64,000 nucleotides of DNA from Providencia vermicola (GCF_020381325.1 NZ_JAGSPI010000006.1:208228-272227); one strand, 5' to 3'; positions 46,818 to 58,488 are shown, numbered from the stretch's first letter. Translations and numbers: made by a program. Notes: generated by a model not told the origin, from the letters alone.

Positions 46818-47849
46818 ATGAAAATGACGGGTGGCTTATTTGATATTCAAGTCAATGGTTTCGCGGGTGTTGATTTTAATGACGAAAAAATCACCGCAGA
46901 GGCATTGGATCATGCGTTAGAGGCGATGTTAAAAACAGGCGTCACACTCTGTTTGCCAACATTAATAACCGCATCGGAATCATCTTTGATAAAGCGCTTT
47001 CGAGCGCTTGATAAGGCGGTATCTACAAGTCGCTTAGGGCCATGGATGGTGCCTGGCTATCATTTAGAAGGCCCCTTTATTAATTCCGCAATAGGCTATG
47101 CGGGATGTCATCCACCTAACGAAATTATTAAACCTGATGTGCACTTGATCAGTCGGTTAGAGCAGGAAATCACTAAGCCAATCTTATTGATTACTTATGC
47201 ACCTGAATTTGATGTCGATTTTCAATTTACAAAGCAGTTAGTCGCAGAGGGGAAATGTATTGCAGTGGGCCACTCGAATGTTAGCTTTAACCAAATGGAG
47301 GCGGCAGCCAGAGCAGGAGTTTGTATGAGTACCCATTTAGGTAATGGGATCCCTCAACATTTGCATAAATTGGAAAATACGCTGCAAGCTCAATTAAGTT
47401 GTGATGCGATTGGCGCAAGTTTTATCGCAGATGGGATCCATATTCCATTTCCTGCGTTAAAAAATTTATTGCGAACAAAGACGGTAGCAAGATCAATACT
47501 GGTTACTGATGCCGTCAGTGCGGCGGGATGCCATCAAGCAGGGGTCTACCAATTTGCAACAATGTCGATTGAGCGGGCGGCTGATGGCACAGTACGGGTA
47601 CCAGGAGAGGTCAATTTAGCAGGGTCTAGTTTAACGTTAGATCAAGCCATTCGTAATGTTGTGACACATAAAATGGCTAAATTTGATGAAGCAATCATGA
47701 TGGCGAGGATGAACCCATTACGTTATTTGCAATCAGCGTTCGACTTCCATGGGATAGTCCCTCAAATATCTGCGGTGAAATGGGATGAAAACATGAATGT
47801 CGTCAGTTGTGTATTAGGAGAAGATATCGCGCGTGAATATGTATTTTAA
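46818..47849 (+). CDS. NagA-like N-acetyl-amino-sugar deacetylase
   Basis: ATG at 46818 with AAGGA seven bases upstream; 343 residues. Amidohydrolase barrel: FDIQVNGFAGVDFND, metal Glu in YHLEGPF, His in VGHSN and STHLGNG, DGIHIP, and catalytic Asp in LVTDAVSAAG. It removes acetyl from an N-acetylated amino sugar (phosphate in the classical enzyme). It is shorter at the N-terminus than E. coli NagA (382), lacking the first beta-sandwich strands. With the NagB-like gene it should convert an N-acetyl-hexosamine derivative to a keto sugar and ammonia. Confidence 0.84.
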   Translation: MKMTGGLFDIQVNGFAGVDFNDEKITAEALDHALEAMLKTGVTLCLPTLITASESSLIKRFRALDKAVSTSRLGPWMVPGYHLEGPFINSAIGYAGCHPPNEIIKPDVHLISRLEQEITKPILLITYAPEFDVDFQFTKQLVAEGKCIAVGHSNVSFNQMEAAARAGVCMSTHLGNGIPQHLHKLENTLQAQLSCDAIGASFIADGIHIPFPALKNLLRTKTVARSILVTDAVSAAGCHQAGVYQFATMSIERAADGTVRVPGEVNLAGSSLTLDQAIRNVVTHKMAKFDEAIMMARMNPLRYLQSAFDFHGIVPQISAVKWDENMNVVSCVLGEDIAREYVF

Positions 47850-48168
47850 AATAATAGACTATAGAATGTGTTAATAACTCAGTAGCTAGAGCTAAAGGTT
47901 GGCTCTGGCTACTTACAGGCTGGATAGGTATTTATACTTAAATCTTCTTCTTGCCCCTTGCGCTTCTCTCATGTTTTGTTTGTATTTTCTTTTGTGGATA
48001 GGGATTGATTGACAGCTATTCCTTAAGGCATACTTTGTCGATAGTGATTCACCATTTTTCCGCACATATAAGGGCTAGGCTGTCGATAAATAGCGTATTT
48101 CCCCCTGTCGTTAAAGACAATTATTTTTTGGGTAAGCTATTGATTAAACAGCTTTATATCTCACTATT
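47850..48168. other. spacer between NagA-like and ROK genes
   Basis: No gene seen. A 12-bp stem (agtagctagagc/gctctggctact, 47881-47913, one G-U pair) just after the NagA-like stop may end that transcript, but it has no T-run. The rest should hold the ROK promoter. Confidence 0.45.
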
Positions 48169-49344
48169 ATGATACTTAAACAAACGACAGGTTTTCTTTC
48201 TCACCTACCGATAACGCAAGCCATAACCCACGATAAAGAGCGTATCTTTTTTGCTATTTTAAATGGGCAAATCACGACTCGCCGCGAAGCCGTGAAGTTG
48301 TTGAATATTCGCTCGACAACCGTGTCTGAATATGTTGCTCAACTTCTTGATAGCCGCTTATTAACTGAGACCATCAGCCAAAATTCAGGTAGGGGAAGGC
48401 CATCAATGGTTTTAGTTGTTAACCCTAACAGGTTGATTACATTGGTTTTTCAAGTAATCAGCTTGTCGTTGCACGTTTTTGCTATCAATTTAGTATCAAA
48501 TGTTATTGCTCATGAGCAACTCGAGGCATCCCCAGATTGCGATAATCAGGCACTGGCCGATAAATTTAGCCAACTCCATGAAAAAATTATGGTAAAGATC
48601 CCGAAATCAGCCGAAGTGGCTGGGTGCGTGTTTTCTTTAGGGGGAATTTTTGATAGCCAAACTTACCATTGGATACACGCTTCCCGATGGCCTCGAATGA
48701 ATAACCTGAATATCAAAAAATTATTTCCAGAGAATTATCGCGTCGTGTTGTCGCGTACACTGGATGATGAACTGATGCTTCATGTTCTTGAACGCAATAG
48801 AAGTACTTTATTACTTCATTGGGGATATGGCGTTGGCGTTGCATTTAGTACAGCAGATAACCAGATTAACGTGGGTGGACACGGGTTTGGTGAGATAGGC
48901 CATTGGCATATTCCACAGCAAATAAAACCTTGTCAATGTGGGCAAGTGGGATGTTTAGAAACAGTGGCGGCGTTATGGTCCATCGGGTCTGATGTACTTG
49001 GAAACAAATTCAAGGCCCATGATGACGAGGAAAATATCGCTGAAATATTAGCAAGTTGTGATTTAACCAGTAACCCCGTCATGCAGCAAGCAATTATTCA
49101 TATGGTGAATGCAGCATCAAATATATGTCGGGTGTTTTTTCCTTCACGCCTCATTGTTTCAGGCCCATTTGTGAAAAACCCACAAGTTTGGGCGACTTTT
49201 TGTGAAAAATTTCAGCAGCAAAATGCATTTTTTGGACAAACTCTTCCTGAGCTTTCAATGAGCCAAATTAACCGCAATTCTCGCATTTATGGCGCTGCTT
49301 TACCTGTACTGGAGCAAACGTTATTGGAATTACTTGCTCAATAA
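48169..49344 (+). CDS. ROK-family transcriptional regulator (NagC/Mlc-like)
   Basis: 391 residues. N-terminal winged helix (about 15-75: TTRREAVKLLNIRSTTVSEYVAQLL) with the Gly-Arg-Gly-Arg-Pro linker SGRGRPSMV; C-terminal ROK domain with GGHGFGEIGHWHI and the zinc motif CQCGQVGCLE. The ATP-site DxGxT of sugar kinases is not present (LITLVFQVISLSL in its place), so this is a repressor and not the missing sugar kinase. Probably senses a sugar or sugar phosphate and controls the adjacent dehydrogenase and permease/NagBA-like genes. Its start codon has a weak ribosome site. Confidence 0.86.
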   Translation: MILKQTTGFLSHLPITQAITHDKERIFFAILNGQITTRREAVKLLNIRSTTVSEYVAQLLDSRLLTETISQNSGRGRPSMVLVVNPNRLITLVFQVISLSLHVFAINLVSNVIAHEQLEASPDCDNQALADKFSQLHEKIMVKIPKSAEVAGCVFSLGGIFDSQTYHWIHASRWPRMNNLNIKKLFPENYRVVLSRTLDDELMLHVLERNRSTLLLHWGYGVGVAFSTADNQINVGGHGFGEIGHWHIPQQIKPCQCGQVGCLETVAALWSIGSDVLGNKFKAHDDEENIAEILASCDLTSNPVMQQAIIHMVNAASNICRVFFPSRLIVSGPFVKNPQVWATFCEKFQQQNAFFGQTLPELSMSQINRNSRIYGAALPVLEQTLLELLAQ

Positions 49345-49662
49345 ACTCAACGATAAATCATCAACTCTCAGCCCTGTGCTCATCAAGGGCTAAAAGCACT
49401 TAAGGATTAAAAGCCCTAACTGACTGTGCTCCCATGTGCCAGTATCATCACAAACTTCATCATCGTTCCCCACCATCATAGATAAAAGCATTGCCATTAT
49501 CATCGTGAACTTAAGCCCCAAGCATGTTTTGAGGGCATTACTGGATAGAAAAAGGGAATAAATATGAGCTTGGTTGATAATATTTTCAAAATGAATGGTA
49601 TTTATATTTCAATTAGTTTGGTAGCGTGGTGGCTAATTTCAGTGAATAACAAAGGTGAATGT
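49345..49662. other. spacer upstream of the NAD-binding protein
   Basis: No clear separate gene. An in-frame ATG at 49564 with AAGGGA seven bases before it could extend the next protein by 33 residues or encode a short leader. A weak stem agccct/agggct (49370-49391) follows the ROK stop. Confidence 0.4.
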
Positions 49663-50289
49663 ATGGCGCAGTGGCTACTTTTTGGGGCAGGTGGAAAAGG
49701 GGTTGGGAACCTGATAGCCCAACTGGCGATGACAAATCAGCAGCAAGTGGTGGCTGTGGTACGCAATACTGAAGCCGCGGAAAAGTTGTCATTACAGGGT
49801 GTGAACGTATTTGTGGGGGATGCTTGCGATAAGGCCATAGTGACCGCCGCATGCCAAGCGGCGGGCACCAATGCAACGGTGATTTCCACCATGGGAGGCT
49901 CACAAGATTATTTGGCGAACCGTACAGTGATTGACTGTGCGGAACAAGAAGGGATATCCCGTATGGTTTTGGTGACGTCTTTGGGATGCGGGGATTCATG
50001 GCAATATCTTTCTTTACGGGCAAGAGCTGCTTTCGGACATGCCGTGAGGGAAAAATCACTGGCCGAATCATGGTTACAAACCAGCTCCCTTGATTTTGCC
50101 ATTGTGCGACCAGGCGGGTTACTTCATGGGGATGCGACAGGAAAGTCCATTTTGCAGCAAACTGTTGAAGCGCATGGGTTAGTGATGCGGGCAGATGTTG
50201 CTGCGCAGGTATACCAACTTGCGTGTCAAACAGAATTGAAAAATCAAATTTATAGCCTTATTCAGCCAAACCTGACTATCAGTAAATAA
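49663..50289 (+). CDS. NmrA/SDR-type NAD(P)-binding protein
   Basis: Start MAQWLLFGAGGKGVG at 49663 (AAAGGTGAA upstream) puts the Rossmann Gly motif at the N-terminus as usual; the alternative at 49564 adds a 33-residue hydrophobic extension. 208 residues. VVAVVRNTEAAEKL, NVFVGDACD and FAIVRPGGLL are atypical-SDR marks. These proteins act as reductases or redox sensors. No operon partner; next to the AAC(2')-I gene on the other strand. Function unknown. Confidence 0.75.
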   Translation: MAQWLLFGAGGKGVGNLIAQLAMTNQQQVVAVVRNTEAAEKLSLQGVNVFVGDACDKAIVTAACQAAGTNATVISTMGGSQDYLANRTVIDCAEQEGISRMVLVTSLGCGDSWQYLSLRARAAFGHAVREKSLAESWLQTSSLDFAIVRPGGLLHGDATGKSILQQTVEAHGLVMRADVAAQVYQLACQTELKNQIYSLIQPNLTISK

Positions 50290-50313
50290 GGCTAGATTAT
50301 CGTTTTCAGCCCG

Positions 50314-51484
<1,171 letters not shown>

Positions 51485-51570
51485 TGTTCAATACAGGCTG
51501 TGTATGGTGGAAATACCGCTGTTACTTTATGTCCTTAATTTGCCATTAACGAGAGCATAAAGGAACCAAT

Positions 51571-52173
51571 ATGAAAGAAATAGCGATTATTACATTTGAT
51601 GATTTTACAGATATTGACCTGTTTTTTATGTGGGATATTTTGGGGCGTAATCAACGAGATTGGCGAGTTCGCATTTTGGCCATCACGCCAACAATTCGTT
51701 CTGCACATGGGCTGGAAATTCCAGTGCATGGTTCAATATCTGACGCGAATCAAGCAGATGCTGTGTTGTTTAGCAGCGGTAAAAAAGGTGTGCCAGACGT
51801 ATTGGCGAATCCAAATTTTTTATCTGTATTACAGTTAGATTCAAGGCGTCAATATATTGGCTCGATTTGTGCAGGCGCGTTTATTTTAGATGCGCTTGGC
51901 TTATTACCTGAACGAAAAGCGACAACTCACCCAGAGGCAAGAAAAGCGTTACAATTAAGGCAGGTAGAGCCGATTGACCAGCCCCTTGTTTGTCATGGGA
52001 AAGTCGCTACAGCGGGGGGATGCTTATCCGCGTTGTACCTTGTCGGGTGGTTGATTGAATCACTATTTGATCAACAAAAGCGGAAAGAAACGCTATGTCA
52101 TGTTTTACCAACGGGTCAGCAAACACTCTTTGAAAACTTAATTGAATCAAGTTTAATTCAAGGCCGAATTTAG
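51571..52173 (+). CDS. DJ-1/PfpI superfamily protein
   Basis: 200 residues, one ThiJ/PfpI domain. Nucleophile elbow GSICAGAFILDALGLL with Cys100, followed by His120 in ATTHPEA; ITFDDFTDIDLF at the N-terminus holds the acidic partner. Related to isonitrile hydratase InhA and transcription-factor-type GATase1 proteins, but with no DNA-binding domain. May be a glyoxalase, hydratase or stress protein. RBS AAAGGA. Divergent from the TetR gene. Confidence 0.83.
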   Translation: MKEIAIITFDDFTDIDLFFMWDILGRNQRDWRVRILAITPTIRSAHGLEIPVHGSISDANQADAVLFSSGKKGVPDVLANPNFLSVLQLDSRRQYIGSICAGAFILDALGLLPERKATTHPEARKALQLRQVEPIDQPLVCHGKVATAGGCLSALYLVGWLIESLFDQQKRKETLCHVLPTGQQTLFENLIESSLIQGRI

Positions 52174-52186
52174 GTTGTTTTAAATC

Positions 52187-52212
52187 GGGTCGCGTGTAAA
52201 TACACGCGACCC
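52187..52212 (-). terminator. terminator of torCAD
   Basis: 11-12 bp GC-rich stem gggtcgcgtgta/tacacgcgaccc, 20 bases after the torD stop. The minus strand continues into a T/A-rich stretch. It also follows the DJ-1 gene and may work in both directions. Confidence 0.8.
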
Positions 52213-52232
52213 AAGAGGTATAAGTCACTACT

Positions 52233-52850
52233 CTATTGGTTTTGTTCGTCTAACTGAACTAATGTGAGTAATAACTGACTCAATGCACCATAAAAACCGA
52301 ATTCATCATAACGTTGGCAATTGTGGCTAAATTCAGGTAACCACTGCAATAAACACGATAAGGTTTGTTGGCGTAATTGCCTGATTTTTTCGTGATCCAC
52401 ATGGGGTTCACTGAGTGAAAAATGCAGGTGACTGAGTAATTCCAAAAAGATGGAAAGATGGTCTGACGGTTCATTAAATACATCACTGGTTTCCATTCCT
52501 GCTTCGAATAGCAAACTCGTAATTTGTACGTTATTTGGCTCATTATTTGGGTAAACCGAGGCATAAGGTAAGGCCGATTGTTTATCTGACATTAAAAATA
52601 GGCCACAAAAATCCGCAGCCAGTTCTAATTGGGCGTCAGGTCGATGCGTAAGGGCATCGATTTTTACCTGTAATTCATGCATTGGTGCAATTAATCTCGG
52701 TTCTTGCTCGATAATGGTAAACCAGCCCACCCTGTCGGTGGACTGAAGCTGTGCTAATTGGGTGCTATCTAATTCACGTGAGAATAGCTGTGCTAGCCAT
52801 GCATAAATACAGGCTATCTGTTCTGCGGTTAACATGCTGCTCTTGGTCAT
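52233..52850 (-). CDS. torD: TorD, TorA-specific chaperone
   Basis: 205 residues, all-helical, of the TorD/DmsD family: [16 protein letters not shown] at the start, [10 protein letters not shown], and [17 protein letters not shown], the family mark (EPxDHL). It binds the TorA leader and holds the apoenzyme ready for molybdenum cofactor before Tat export. Its start overlaps the torA stop by four bases, so translation is coupled. Confidence 0.95.
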   Translation of the reverse strand: MTKSSMLTAEQIACIYAWLAQLFSRELDSTQLAQLQSTDRVGWFTIIEQEPRLIAPMHELQVKIDALTHRPDAQLELAADFCGLFLMSDKQSALPYASVYPNNEPNNVQITSLLFEAGMETSDVFNEPSDHLSIFLELLSHLHFSLSEPHVDHEKIRQLRQQTLSCLLQWLPEFSHNCQRYDEFGFYGALSQLLLTLVQLDEQNQ

Positions 52851-55393
52851 TTATTCACCTGTGATGCAGGCACATATTCACATTGTGCGACCATTTCAAT
52901 TGGCCCATCAAATGCACTAACGCTATCTAATTGCCCTGTGAATTTCTCTATTTCCACTAAGGTAGTATGTGCGCTGGTGGCTTGGGCGAGTTGTGATGTA
53001 CCAATATCTAACGTTAATACGTTAGGGTTGCCATATTTACAAAGTGTATTGATTTCACCACCTTTAGTAGGGTCATACCAGGCACCTTCGTGAATACGGG
53101 CAACACCTTGCGTATACAAGTCAGAAACCACAGCACCAGCCAAAACTTGCCCGCGGTCATTAAAGACCCGAACCACATCACCGTTATGAATTCCACGAGC
53201 TTTGGCATCTTGAGGGCTGATAAATACGGGCTCTTTGCCACTGACGGAATAATATTGGCGCAATGCTGGGGACTCACATAATTGTGAGTGTAAGCGAAAA
53301 TCAGGGTGAGCAGACTGTAAATGCAAAGGCCATTGTTTAGAGCCTGGGCCACCGTGGGAGCGCTCAACTTTTTCAAACCACATTGGGTGGCCTTGGCAGT
53401 CATCGTACTGCATGTCTGCGATGGTTTTCGAGTAAATCTCAATCAAGCCGCTTGGTGTGCCCAAAGGTTCTAAATCTGGATCTTCCCTAAAGGCTTGATG
53501 GCGAACAAACATTTGTGGATGTTCAAATTCCACATATCCGTCTTTTTCCCAAAATGCATCAAATGTGGGTAAATGAATACCGCGGCCTTTTCCTTGTTGG
53601 TTGCCTTCTTGCCAAATACGTTTCAGCCAGCCCATTTGGTCTAAGCCTTCGGTGAATGCGTCTTCACGGCCAAAACGACGGCATAAATCACGGAAAATAT
53701 CAAAATCGTTGCGCGATTCAAATTGCGGCTCAACCAACTGTTTCATCGCAATAATGCCGCGATTAGAATGGTTGCCGTATTGGTCGAGGTCATTACGCTC
53801 AAATTGGGTCGTTGCTGGTAGCACAATATCGGCAAAACGGCAGGTGGATGTCCATTGGTTATCAATCGACACCACGGTTTCAAGCTTACGCCAACCTTCA
53901 ATAATACGGTTAATTTGCTGGTGACGATGGAATGGATTCGTCCCCGCAAACACGCACATTTTTAATGGCGGTAATTTGACTGACTTGCCATTCCAATTAA
54001 TCGTTTTACCTGGCTCTAAAATAGCATCGATAAAACGGGCGATAGGGATTGTGCTGCTATAGCCCTTGTAATCGTCGCTATCGTGGATAGGTGGCACATT
54101 GGTTGAGCCAGAAAAACCACTTAAAATAATGCCTTGGCGGCTTGGTGTGCCTGCACCGTTATAGTGCCAGCCGAAACCAAACCCACCCCCAGGTAAACCA
54201 ATTTGGCCTAACATCGCGGCGAGCACAACAATCATCCACGACCATTGTTCGCCATGCTGCATGCGCTGCACACACCAACCCGCAATAATTTGCGTGCGGT
54301 TTGCCGCCATTTGGCGTGCAAGTGTGCGGATTGTTTCGGCATCGATACCACAAATTTTGGCTGCCCATTCTGCGTCTTTGGCTTGCCCATCTTTCTTCCC
54401 CAGTAAATAGGGTAAGAATTGCTCAAAACCAACACAGTAATCTTTAAGGAAGTTTTTATCGTGTAAATTTTCCGTGTATAGCGTGTGGGCTAAAGCAAGT
54501 TGTAAAGGCACATCGGCCTGTGGGTTGATGGCAATGTGTTGAACATTGTCGCGTCCAAGATAATCATGGGTAGAGGTAATGATTGGGTCGACACTAATTA
54601 CTTTTATCTCACCACTTGCTGCTTTTTCTTTTAGCTGCTCGTAATAAGCGTATACGTCGTGGTCTGGGCACCACCAGTTAGCTTGTTGGTTTTTAATGAG
54701 ATCAGAGCCCCATAGCACGATAGTTTTACTGTTTTCTAATACCAGTGGCCATGAAGTTTGTTGCTCATAGACCTCCATCGAACCCACTACGCGGGGTAAA
54801 ATAACCTGCGCAGCCCCCGTGGAGTAGTCACCACCCGTGCTGACACTGTTACCGTGCAGGGCAATGGCGCGGGCAAGCATCCCAGAAGCATTATGGAACA
54901 TCCCTGTTGATTGCCAGCCGCTTGCGGTTAATAACCCGCTTGGGCCATAAGTTGTCTGAATGCGTTCAAGCTCTTGATAGAATAAATCTAGGGCTTCATC
55001 CCACGAAACACGCACAAATCGGTTATCGCCCCGTTGGGTGGTATCACTTAAATGGCGCTTGCGTAGCCAATCAACCCGCACCATTGGGTAGCGAATGCGT
55101 GCAGTGCCATGTACGTGGTCAGGTAAACCAGCGATCATTTTGGATGGAAATTTATCGCGCTCAAATGCTTTTGCTTCGATAAATCGACCATCAACAACCG
55201 TGGCGCGAATAGCGCCCCAGTGCGACCCCGTTAAAATGCCTTCTTGTACAACGGCGGTTTGCTCTGCTGCCGTTGCTGCACTGGCTTTTCGTGGGGTTAG
55301 TAATGAGGGACCTAGCATCCCTGCCACCGTTAGCCCGCCTAGTTGGGCAAGAAAGCGTCGACGAGAAGCTTGAAATGTCGGATTATTTTTCAT
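52847..55393 (-). CDS. torA: TorA, periplasmic TMAO reductase
   Basis: 848 residues, same as E. coli TorA. Twin-arginine signal [18 protein letters not shown], cleaved near ASA-ATA. Mo-bis-MGD enzyme of the DMSO-reductase family: GDYSTGAAQ carries the Ser that binds Mo; [15 protein letters not shown] and [14 protein letters not shown] are substrate/cofactor loops. It reduces trimethylamine N-oxide to trimethylamine with electrons from TorC. One base shared with the torC stop. Confidence 0.97.
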   Translation of the reverse strand: MKNNPTFQASRRRFLAQLGGLTVAGMLGPSLLTPRKASAATAAEQTAVVQEGILTGSHWGAIRATVVDGRFIEAKAFERDKFPSKMIAGLPDHVHGTARIRYPMVRVDWLRKRHLSDTTQRGDNRFVRVSWDEALDLFYQELERIQTTYGPSGLLTASGWQSTGMFHNASGMLARAIALHGNSVSTGGDYSTGAAQVILPRVVGSMEVYEQQTSWPLVLENSKTIVLWGSDLIKNQQANWWCPDHDVYAYYEQLKEKAASGEIKVISVDPIITSTHDYLGRDNVQHIAINPQADVPLQLALAHTLYTENLHDKNFLKDYCVGFEQFLPYLLGKKDGQAKDAEWAAKICGIDAETIRTLARQMAANRTQIIAGWCVQRMQHGEQWSWMIVVLAAMLGQIGLPGGGFGFGWHYNGAGTPSRQGIILSGFSGSTNVPPIHDSDDYKGYSSTIPIARFIDAILEPGKTINWNGKSVKLPPLKMCVFAGTNPFHRHQQINRIIEGWRKLETVVSIDNQWTSTCRFADIVLPATTQFERNDLDQYGNHSNRGIIAMKQLVEPQFESRNDFDIFRDLCRRFGREDAFTEGLDQMGWLKRIWQEGNQQGKGRGIHLPTFDAFWEKDGYVEFEHPQMFVRHQAFREDPDLEPLGTPSGLIEIYSKTIADMQYDDCQGHPMWFEKVERSHGGPGSKQWPLHLQSAHPDFRLHSQLCESPALRQYYSVSGKEPVFISPQDAKARGIHNGDVVRVFNDRGQVLAGAVVSDLYTQGVARIHEGAWYDPTKGGEINTLCKYGNPNVLTLDIGTSQLAQATSAHTTLVEIEKFTGQLDSVSAFDGPIEMVAQCEYVPASQVNK

Positions 55394-56562
55394 TATTTTT
55401 CTCCGTTGTCACCGTGTGCAGCACCACCTGTATCAGATGCATTCATTTGCAGGTATTTCAATAAGGTACGTTCTTCGCGCTTATCTAAACTGGTAAAACC
55501 AATCATGCCATTTAGGGTGCCTATCCAGCCGTTGGCGTCGAAGTGGGCGATATCAGGTGCACCGTGGCACTGATTGCATGAGCCGTTGTACAGGGAGTCT
55601 GCATAAGCCCAAATTGGTTTGATATCGTTGACCATATCCCCTTGTTGCATCCACGCAGTGGCTTGTAATTTGCTCCACGAGGTATCAGTGGCTTCAACGG
55701 TCGTGCTTTCGAGGGTTTTTACATTTTCTTGAACATCACCACGAATGGAAGCAACGAAAATACGTTTGCCTGGTAACTCAGAAAGTACACGGCGGCGGCC
55801 ATCAGTTTCTGTCCAACCCGTAATTTCGACTTGTAGCCAGTCACCATCGCGTTTTAACACTTTCACTTCAGATGCTGGTAACAATGAGCCAGCAGGGTCT
55901 TTATCGCCTTTTTGAGCATAAAGCGGTTTGATATCAAGGGAATATAATGTATTGCCATCATCATTTGCTTTGGAACGTAATTCATCGAACTGTTTACGAA
56001 AACCGCTGCTCATATCGGGTAATTGGTGGGCAATCCCTTTGTGGCAATCGATGCAAGATTGGTTATCTTTCGCTGCAATTTGCATTTGGCGTGCCGCTTC
56101 TGGGTTTTGCTTCGCGTGATCCATTGAATCGTAATCATGGCAGGAGCGGCATGTCGCGGAGTTATTTTCTTTCATGCGAGCCCACTCGCGTTCTGCAAGT
56201 TCTGCACGTTTTGCTTCAAATTTTTCTGGGGTATCGATCGAATGTGCGATAAATGTTTGATAAATATCATTGCTCGCTTCGAGTTTACGTTTAATCATGC
56301 CAGGGAGGTCATTTGGTATATGACAATCGTGGCACTCGGCACGAACACCAGAAGCATTTTGGAAATGAACGGATTGTTTATATTCTTCATAAACGGTTTC
56401 CATGCTGTGACAGCTAACACAGAATTCCGTTGTACTGGTGACTTTCATTCCCACATGAGGAACAACGATAAGTGCAACGCCGACAACAATACCGACAATA
56501 AGTAATGTGAGCATTGACCAGCGCGCACTTGGCCTTAATAACGCTCTCCAGAGTTTCCGCAT
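55393..56562 (-). CDS. torC: TorC, membrane-anchored pentaheme cytochrome c
   Basis: 389 residues. One N-terminal anchor (about 17-36), then four closely spaced haem sites CVSCH, CHDCH, CRSCH, CIDCH and a fifth, CNQCH, in the C-terminal TorC-specific domain. NapC/NirT family. It takes electrons from menaquinol and hands them to TorA in the periplasm; apo-TorC also damps TorS signalling in E. coli. First gene of torCAD, led by tor boxes. Confidence 0.96.
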   Translation of the reverse strand: MRKLWRALLRPSARWSMLTLLIVGIVVGVALIVVPHVGMKVTSTTEFCVSCHSMETVYEEYKQSVHFQNASGVRAECHDCHIPNDLPGMIKRKLEASNDIYQTFIAHSIDTPEKFEAKRAELAEREWARMKENNSATCRSCHDYDSMDHAKQNPEAARQMQIAAKDNQSCIDCHKGIAHQLPDMSSGFRKQFDELRSKANDDGNTLYSLDIKPLYAQKGDKDPAGSLLPASEVKVLKRDGDWLQVEITGWTETDGRRRVLSELPGKRIFVASIRGDVQENVKTLESTTVEATDTSWSKLQATAWMQQGDMVNDIKPIWAYADSLYNGSCNQCHGAPDIAHFDANGWIGTLNGMIGFTSLDKREERTLLKYLQMNASDTGGAAHGDNGEK

Positions 56563-56633
56563 AATATCCCCTAAAATAATATGGTTTAATACAGAGGATC
56601 TTATTCAGCAAATATGAATAGCGGTACTGGTCA

Positions 56634-56684
56634 GGATGAACAGCATGGGGCAAGATGTGAATAAATATGAACAGATATGAACAG
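56634..56684. promoter_or_regulatory. tor boxes (TorR binding sites)
   Basis: Read on the minus strand, two perfect decamers CTGTTCATAT (56675-56684, 56665-56674) are followed by TTATTCACAT (56655-56664) and a more distant CTGTTCATCC (56634-56643). This four-box arrangement is the same as in the E. coli torR-torC intergenic region. It controls torCAD on one side and torR on the other. Confidence 0.93.
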
Positions 56685-56698
56685 AAGAGAAGAAATCG

Positions 56699-57400
56699 AT
56701 GGCATCACATCATATTGTGGTTGTTGAAGACGAACCCGTAACTCAGGCACGGTTGCAAGCCTATTTTGAGCAAGAAGGGTATCGTGTTTCGGTCACGGGG
56801 AGTGGTGCTGGCCTGCGTGAAATTATGGAGCTTCAGCCTGTCGACCTGATTTTATTAGATATTAATTTACCTGATGAGAACGGCTTGATGCTTACAAGGG
56901 CATTGCGAGAGCGATTTACGGTAGGGATTATTTTAGTAACAGGGCGCTGCGACCAAATTGACCGTATTGTTGGTTTAGAGATGGGGGCGGATGACTATGT
57001 GACGAAGCCGCTGGAATTGCGGGAGTTAGTCGTGCGTGTGAAAAACCTTTTATGGCGCATTGATTTAGCGAACCAAGCGTACTCGCAACCTATTTCCCAA
57101 GACAATTGCTACCAATTTGCAGGTTATTGCCTCAATGTGTCCATGCACACGTTAGAATTTAACCAAGAAACCATAAAATTAACGCGTGCTGAATATGAAA
57201 TGTTAGTGGCTTTTGTGACGAATCCAAGGGAAATTCTAAGTCGTGAGCGGTTATTACGTATGTTATCAGCACGCCGCGTTGATAACCCAGATTTGCGTAC
57301 TGTCGATGTGCTGATTCGCCGTTTGCGTCACAAATTAAAGGCCGATTTATTGGTCACTCAGCATGGTGAAGGTTATTTTTTAGCGGCTGATGTATATTGA
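56699..57400 (+). CDS. torR: TorR, response regulator
   Basis: 233 residues. Receiver domain: acidic VVVEDEP, phosphoacceptor Asp54 in LLDINLPDENG, TGRCDQIDRIVG and Lys in DDYVTKPLEL; OmpR/PhoB-type winged helix after residue 135 with REILSRERLLRML and TVDVLIRRLRHKL. Phospho-TorR binds the tor boxes 15 bases upstream of its start, activating torCAD and limiting itself. Its 3' end overlaps the convergent torT by 28 bases. Confidence 0.96.
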   Translation: MASHHIVVVEDEPVTQARLQAYFEQEGYRVSVTGSGAGLREIMELQPVDLILLDINLPDENGLMLTRALRERFTVGIILVTGRCDQIDRIVGLEMGADDYVTKPLELRELVVRVKNLLWRIDLANQAYSQPISQDNCYQFAGYCLNVSMHTLEFNQETIKLTRAEYEMLVAFVTNPREILSRERLLRMLSARRVDNPDLRTVDVLIRRLRHKLKADLLVTQHGEGYFLAADVY

Positions 57401-58404
57401 TAAACAGGGCGAAATCCTCCAGGAGAAAGTGAACAACGTAAGTGCTCACTATCGGCATTTTTCTGGGTTAATACTAAAATGGGCGGGCTAATATTATCCG
57501 GTACGGCATGGCCTTCGAGCACATTAATTGCTTGTTCAATGACGAGTTCCCCTTGCCAAACCATTTGGTCGCTGGCTGCCATGATAATTCGGCCGCGTTT
57601 TAAGCCACGATAGACTTGGTGGGACAAGTAAAAAGAAACAATATTGAGCGGTTTTGCAAGGTTTCGTTTTTCACCCATCGCAGCCTCTGCGGCAATGGCC
57701 GTACCGACCACCACATCGGCATCAGGATGACGCTCTAGCATTTCATGTAATAAATTACGTTGAATTTCAAGGTCGTTATCACCATGGGCAATATCAACAA
57801 TAATCACATTGCTTCCTGTTATGGCTTGTTGAAAACCGTCTTCCATTTCTTGACTGCCACCTGCATCACGAGGGCCTGGCATCAGTAATACTTTTAATGG
57901 GTTGCCTTTGCTCCATTGAACAAGGTAACGACCAGGTTGATAGCCCATTTGGAACCAAGGTACACCCACGCGAGTTTTAATGATGTTATTGTGAGTGGCA
58001 TTTATCACTTCAATAACAGGTAAATGACCCACTTGTTGGCTTAAGTTAGGAAATGATGTGGTGCTACTGCCTAGCAATAACGCGTCGGCTCCCCATTGTT
58101 GACATTGGGAAATTTGTTTTTGCTGAGTCGCTAGCTGATTATAACCGCCCGCTTCCAAAACTTTTAAATCGACACCGTAAGTCTGGGCTGCTTTTTGCAT
58201 ACCATAATTGATGGATAACCAATAAGAATCTTTTAAACTTGGGTAAAGGGCACATAGCTTCCAAACTTTATCGGTTTGGGGTGTTTGGTGCTCTTGATGA
58301 CTGAAAGACAAATTATCTTGCCAACGCAATAGCGACTCGTTTTTATCCGCAGCATAACCGAGTACCGCGTAAAACGTGACGAACAGTAAAATAAATGCGC
58401 GCAT
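57373..58404 (-). CDS. torT: TorT, periplasmic TMAO sensor protein
   Basis: Start MRAFILLFVTFYAVLGYAA at 58404 with GAGG five bases before gives 343 residues with a clean signal peptide (E. coli 342). Periplasmic-binding fold of the ribose-binding type: CALYPSLKDSYWLSINYGM, LLLGSSTTSFPNLS, VVVGTAIAAEAAMGEK. It binds TMAO and docks on TorS. Divergent from torS with 85 bases between. Confidence 0.94.
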   Translation of the reverse strand: MRAFILLFVTFYAVLGYAADKNESLLRWQDNLSFSHQEHQTPQTDKVWKLCALYPSLKDSYWLSINYGMQKAAQTYGVDLKVLEAGGYNQLATQQKQISQCQQWGADALLLGSSTTSFPNLSQQVGHLPVIEVINATHNNIIKTRVGVPWFQMGYQPGRYLVQWSKGNPLKVLLMPGPRDAGGSQEMEDGFQQAITGSNVIIVDIAHGDNDLEIQRNLLHEMLERHPDADVVVGTAIAAEAAMGEKRNLAKPLNIVSFYLSHQVYRGLKRGRIIMAASDQMVWQGELVIEQAINVLEGHAVPDNISPPILVLTQKNADSEHLRCSLSPGGFRPVYQYTSAAKK

Positions 58405-58488
58405 GATAGCCTCACAGGTCATAAACCTTTATCCTAAATGCTTTTGTAATACGAACTCAACCTTTATTAACCGCTAGGTACGTAAACT

